Positions 61,481-64,000 of a stretch of 64,000 nucleotides of DNA are shown piece by piece. Both the position numbers and the translations under genes were made by a program. How positions within the stretch are numbered: position 1 is the first letter of the stretch; each line of letters opens with the position of its first letter. Source of the stretch: Phoenix dactylifera (lineage: Eukaryota > Streptophyta > Magnoliopsida > Arecales > Arecaceae); assembly GCF_009389715.1 (NCBI RefSeq), contig NC_052404.1, positions 1,852,738 through 1,916,737 on the forward strand. Direction: 5' to 3'. The notes under the pieces were generated by a model. It was not told where the DNA came from. It saw only the letters and a list, made by a program, of their open reading frames with translations, and ran no database searches.

Positions 61481-61689
61481 TAACTTCAACACCCTGGTAA
61501 AGTTGCTGGTAGGAGGCGGCGGCTGCAGCTGTCCCTTGTTTTCAAAGAGGAGAAGCGAATGCATCTCCAATACTTGATTAAAGAATCAGACTGGTATTTT
61601 GCAATCACCAGTAGATTCTCCGACATTTTAGATTTTGGAAATGAAATACCAGTGCCGAAGAAACTGGGAAATGTGTTCTGCTGCCTGGA

Positions 61690-63129
61690 GCGAGAGCGGC
61701 CCGTCACTATTCACCGATGTGGAGGGAGATGTGTGCTAAAGCCATATTGGTCCTTCCGGAGATCAGATAGGCTATTGGCGATGGCCGGTCTATTGATGTG
61801 CTGGAGGATTGCTGGATGACCTTACAGCCAATTAGCCGCCTGCCGACCATGGGGGACTCGGTGCGATTAAATGGCTGCAGGGTTAGCGATCTGATGGACT
61901 CTGATGAGGGACGCTGGAGGGAGGAGTTGATTCGGAAGGTGTTTGGGGAGCAGCTGGTTGAGATAGTCCTAGCTCTCCCGGTTCCTGCCCGGGGAGAGTC
62001 CGACATGGGTGCCGTCGGGACGGTCTCAGGTGCGTGCGAGGGATCTTTAGCTCTGTTCAGTAGGGAGCCGACCCGGCAGATCGAGGGAGGTTGGATTTGG
62101 AGGATGCAGATTCACCCGCGGGTGGCACTTTTCATTTGGAAGGTGGCCTGGGGCGACCTACCTTCTAGGAGTGTGCTAGGCCGACGAAGTGTGCAGATTT
62201 CTCAATGTTGTGAGGTGTGCACGGACTGCGAGGAGACTATTGGCCATGTTCTTTTGCAGTGCCTCAGGGCCAAGGAGATATGGAGGACATCACCGGCCCC
62301 TCTTCCCCATTCGGTGGAGTCGCCACAGGACATATTACATCGGCTGAGAGTTTCTTTGCGGAGTCCTAAGTTTGCTAGGGCAGGGATACTTAGAGCATAC
62401 CTGGCTTACCATATTTGGTTAGACAGGAATGCGGGCTTGTTTGAGGGCAGGAGGTCGACTCCGAGAATGGTGGTGGATAGAGTTGTGCTTCAGGCCAGGG
62501 AGGTTATTTCATATGATGCTATGTTCTCTCCTGGGATGGTCAGGAACATCTGGGGTACTCTCTCTGCTGCTACAGCACCCAGGTTCGCTCTTGTTTCTCG
62601 GCCTCTCGGGTGCCCCCACCCTTGGCCATCTCAAGATAAACTTTGACGGTAGCATGTTGATGGATGGGATATCCGAAGGTGTGGGATTTGTGATCAGAGA
62701 CCACTTTGGCAGGCTGGTTGCAGCCGGAGGACGCCGTACGACAGGACTTACTGCAGTTGGGGCAGAGCTGCGAGCAGCTTGGGAGGGTATATCCTACGCG
62801 AGGCGGGTTCTTCGTGCCGAGCGGGTGTACTTCGAGGGGGACTCATTGGTGGTGATTGATTGGATCCTAGGTACGGATATGGTCATCCTCTTATCGTGAA
62901 ACTCGCAGGTTGGCTATAGAGTTGGATGAGTTTCAGACGGCACATGTGTTCCGGGAGGCGAACCGGGCAGCAGATTGGATCACCTCCTTTGTTGCGCGAC
63001 ATTCTGGAGAAATCCTTTGGACATCTACTGTAGATTTACCGTCCTCATTGTACTTTTTACTTTCTTATGACTTGGCAGTATGTACTCACATTAGAGCTAT
63101 ATGAATTGCCGTATTTTACCAAAAAAAAA
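61690..63129 (+). mobile_element. 5'-truncated L1-type LINE, best-kept copy
   Basis: The plus strand holds the last third of the LINE polyprotein. A post-RT linker carries GDGRSIDVLEDCW. A zinc-binding domain (zf-RVT) has WRMQIHPRVALFIWKVAWG and CEVCTDCEETIGHVLLQC, the C-x2-C..H-x4-C pattern. RNase H has INFDGS, AELRAAWEG, FEGDSLVVIDWI and REANRAADW, keeping the D-E-D-D active-site order. It ends TATTTTACC plus nine A at 63121-63129. Two frame shifts, near 62600-62640 and near 62880-62910, show it is dead. It lies head-to-head with the minus-strand LINE and about 340 bp upstream of the carrier exon. Confidence 0.88.
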
Positions 63130-63293
63130 GTAATGGGGAAAATAAGCCCAAGCTTCCGGGTCTGAAGCGAACATTCGGATTTCAGCATTGAAGGCCGCAG
63201 AAAAAAAGCAGGAAAGTAGAAAAAATTAGGGAAAAAAAGTTTAAGAAAGGAAAAAGAAAAAGATAAATTTGGACAACTTCTTGCTTTCTCTTC

Positions 63294-63299
63294 TATAAA
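63294..63299 (+). promoter_or_regulatory. TATA box before the carrier exon
   Basis: TATAAA in CTTCTATAAACACC, about 176 bp upstream of the ATG, followed by a CT-rich leader typical of plant transcripts. Confidence 0.5.
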
Positions 63300-63469
63300 C
63301 ACCTCAATCTTGTCTCCCAATTGCGGAGTCTCTCTTCTCGTCAATACCCCCGCTCTTTCCTCTACCGCGTCCCGTCTCCTTTTGAGGTGGATTCCTTCTC
63401 TCTCTATCTTTTGATTCGATAAATAATTAGGAGTTTTTGGTGTTGTGGGGTATCGGAGTTTGATCTCTA

Positions 63470-63585
63470 ATGGAGGAGCCCGGGTGGCTGAAGCGAGCGG
63501 TCGTTGATGCTCTGGCCGGAACGACGTCCGGCGGGATCTCCTGATAGTGACATCCCCATTGCATGTGATCAAGATTAGGTTTCAG
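63470..63585 (+). pseudogene. mitochondrial thiamine diphosphate carrier, first exon, broken frame
   Basis: The start reads MEEPGWLKRAVVDALAGT and TSGGIS, as in plant mitochondrial thiamine diphosphate carriers, six-helix members of the SLC25 family that bring the cofactor into the matrix. The next family residues are RTVTSPLDVIKIRFQ. Here the frame meets TGA at 63542-63544, and one base is missing between the codons for GGIS and TSPL. Past that, TSPLHVIKIRFQ continues in the shifted frame up to a good donor, CAG|GTTTG, after 63585. In the carrier signature Px(D/E)xx(K/R), the aspartate also reads histidine. Two changes in a conserved block favour a dying gene copy, though a poor base call is possible. 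No second exon occurs before the window ends, so the rest lies outside or is lost. A TATA box and CT-rich leader are still present. Confidence 0.75.
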
Positions 63586-64000
63586 GTTTGTCTTAGGTTC
63601 CCAATCTTAAAAAAATGTGGTGAATATTAGTCATCCTCACCTCGGACTGATGTGTTACGAGCAATGCCAAGAGTGACCAGTAATTATGGTCACGATAATT
63701 GTCGATTCAACTTGGCCATAAATACATAATCAGCGCTATTAACATTGCAAGCATATTATGGGAAGCTGCGTATGAGGCCATCTGTTATCATATGAGTATT
63801 GCGCCTTCTGATAGTTAAGATAATGAATTCTTGCCCCATCCTATATAGAGATGGCTGAGAGACTCTTAAGTAGACACTCTAGAGCAATCTTCATTTCTAT
63901 TTTTTTTATTATTGCTCTATATTTTTACTAACTTAAGCATCTAAAGTCTTACGTCCTAGAACTTTCGGATAAGTAGACTTTCTTTCAGATTGTACTCACC
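63586..64000 (+). other. intron or flank after the carrier exon
   Basis: No second carrier exon is seen (the family would continue with VQLEPTTSW). If the gene continues, this is its first intron. Confidence 0.4.

Noticed and set aside
63057-63572. 171-residue minus-strand open frame
   Set aside because: It overlaps the carrier exon and promoter in antisense and is low-complexity F/L/K-rich text.

Overview
The window reads as nuclear DNA of a flowering plant, most likely a monocot. It is AT-rich, sparsely genic, full of decayed retrotransposons and MITEs, and has split genes with GT..AG introns and GC-rich first exons. A palm-like source is a guess from the overall feel of proteins and repeats, not something proved here.

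Host genes, left to right: a decayed pentatricopeptide-repeat (PPR) relic (about 5262-5880, +); a seven-exon gene for a small coiled-coil protein (8348-12669, -) with one in-frame TAG; two tandem FLOWERING-PROMOTING FACTOR 1-like genes (20453-20773 and 23111-23431, both -); a tRNA-Gly(CCC) gene (34268-34338, +); a single-exon NIP7 ribosome-biogenesis gene (41221-41784, -); a three-exon phi-class glutathione S-transferase (43460-44327, +); a four-exon ATG18a-like autophagy gene with a 6.5-kb first intron (45898-56318, -); an intronless C2-domain SRC2-like gene (58607-59476, -); and, at the right edge, the first exon of a mitochondrial thiamine diphosphate carrier whose reading frame is broken (63470-63585, +).

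The rest is repeats. Truncated L1-type LINEs, mostly 3' ends with the C-terminal RNase H domain, lie at about 15.5, 23.6-24.9, 27.7-28.1, 29.7, 30.1-30.6, 45.1-45.2, 57.8-58.2, 60.4-61.5 and 61.7-63.1 kb. One is split by a nearly intact TRIM element with a 5-bp target duplication (23987-24425), and an older TRIM array with three LTR-like units lies at 26148-26829. A solo LTR with a perfect 5-bp target duplication is at 14291-14904. There are two tRNA-headed SINE-like units (31380-31724 and about 36369-36480), several MITEs, and local tandem duplications.

The genes do not form a pathway or cluster, apart from the FPF1 tandem pair. I found no convincing new biological system. The best leads are the two damaged host genes (coiled-coil gene and carrier exon), the FPF1 pair, the nested TRIM, and a SINE whose 3' end looks like that of the local LINEs.
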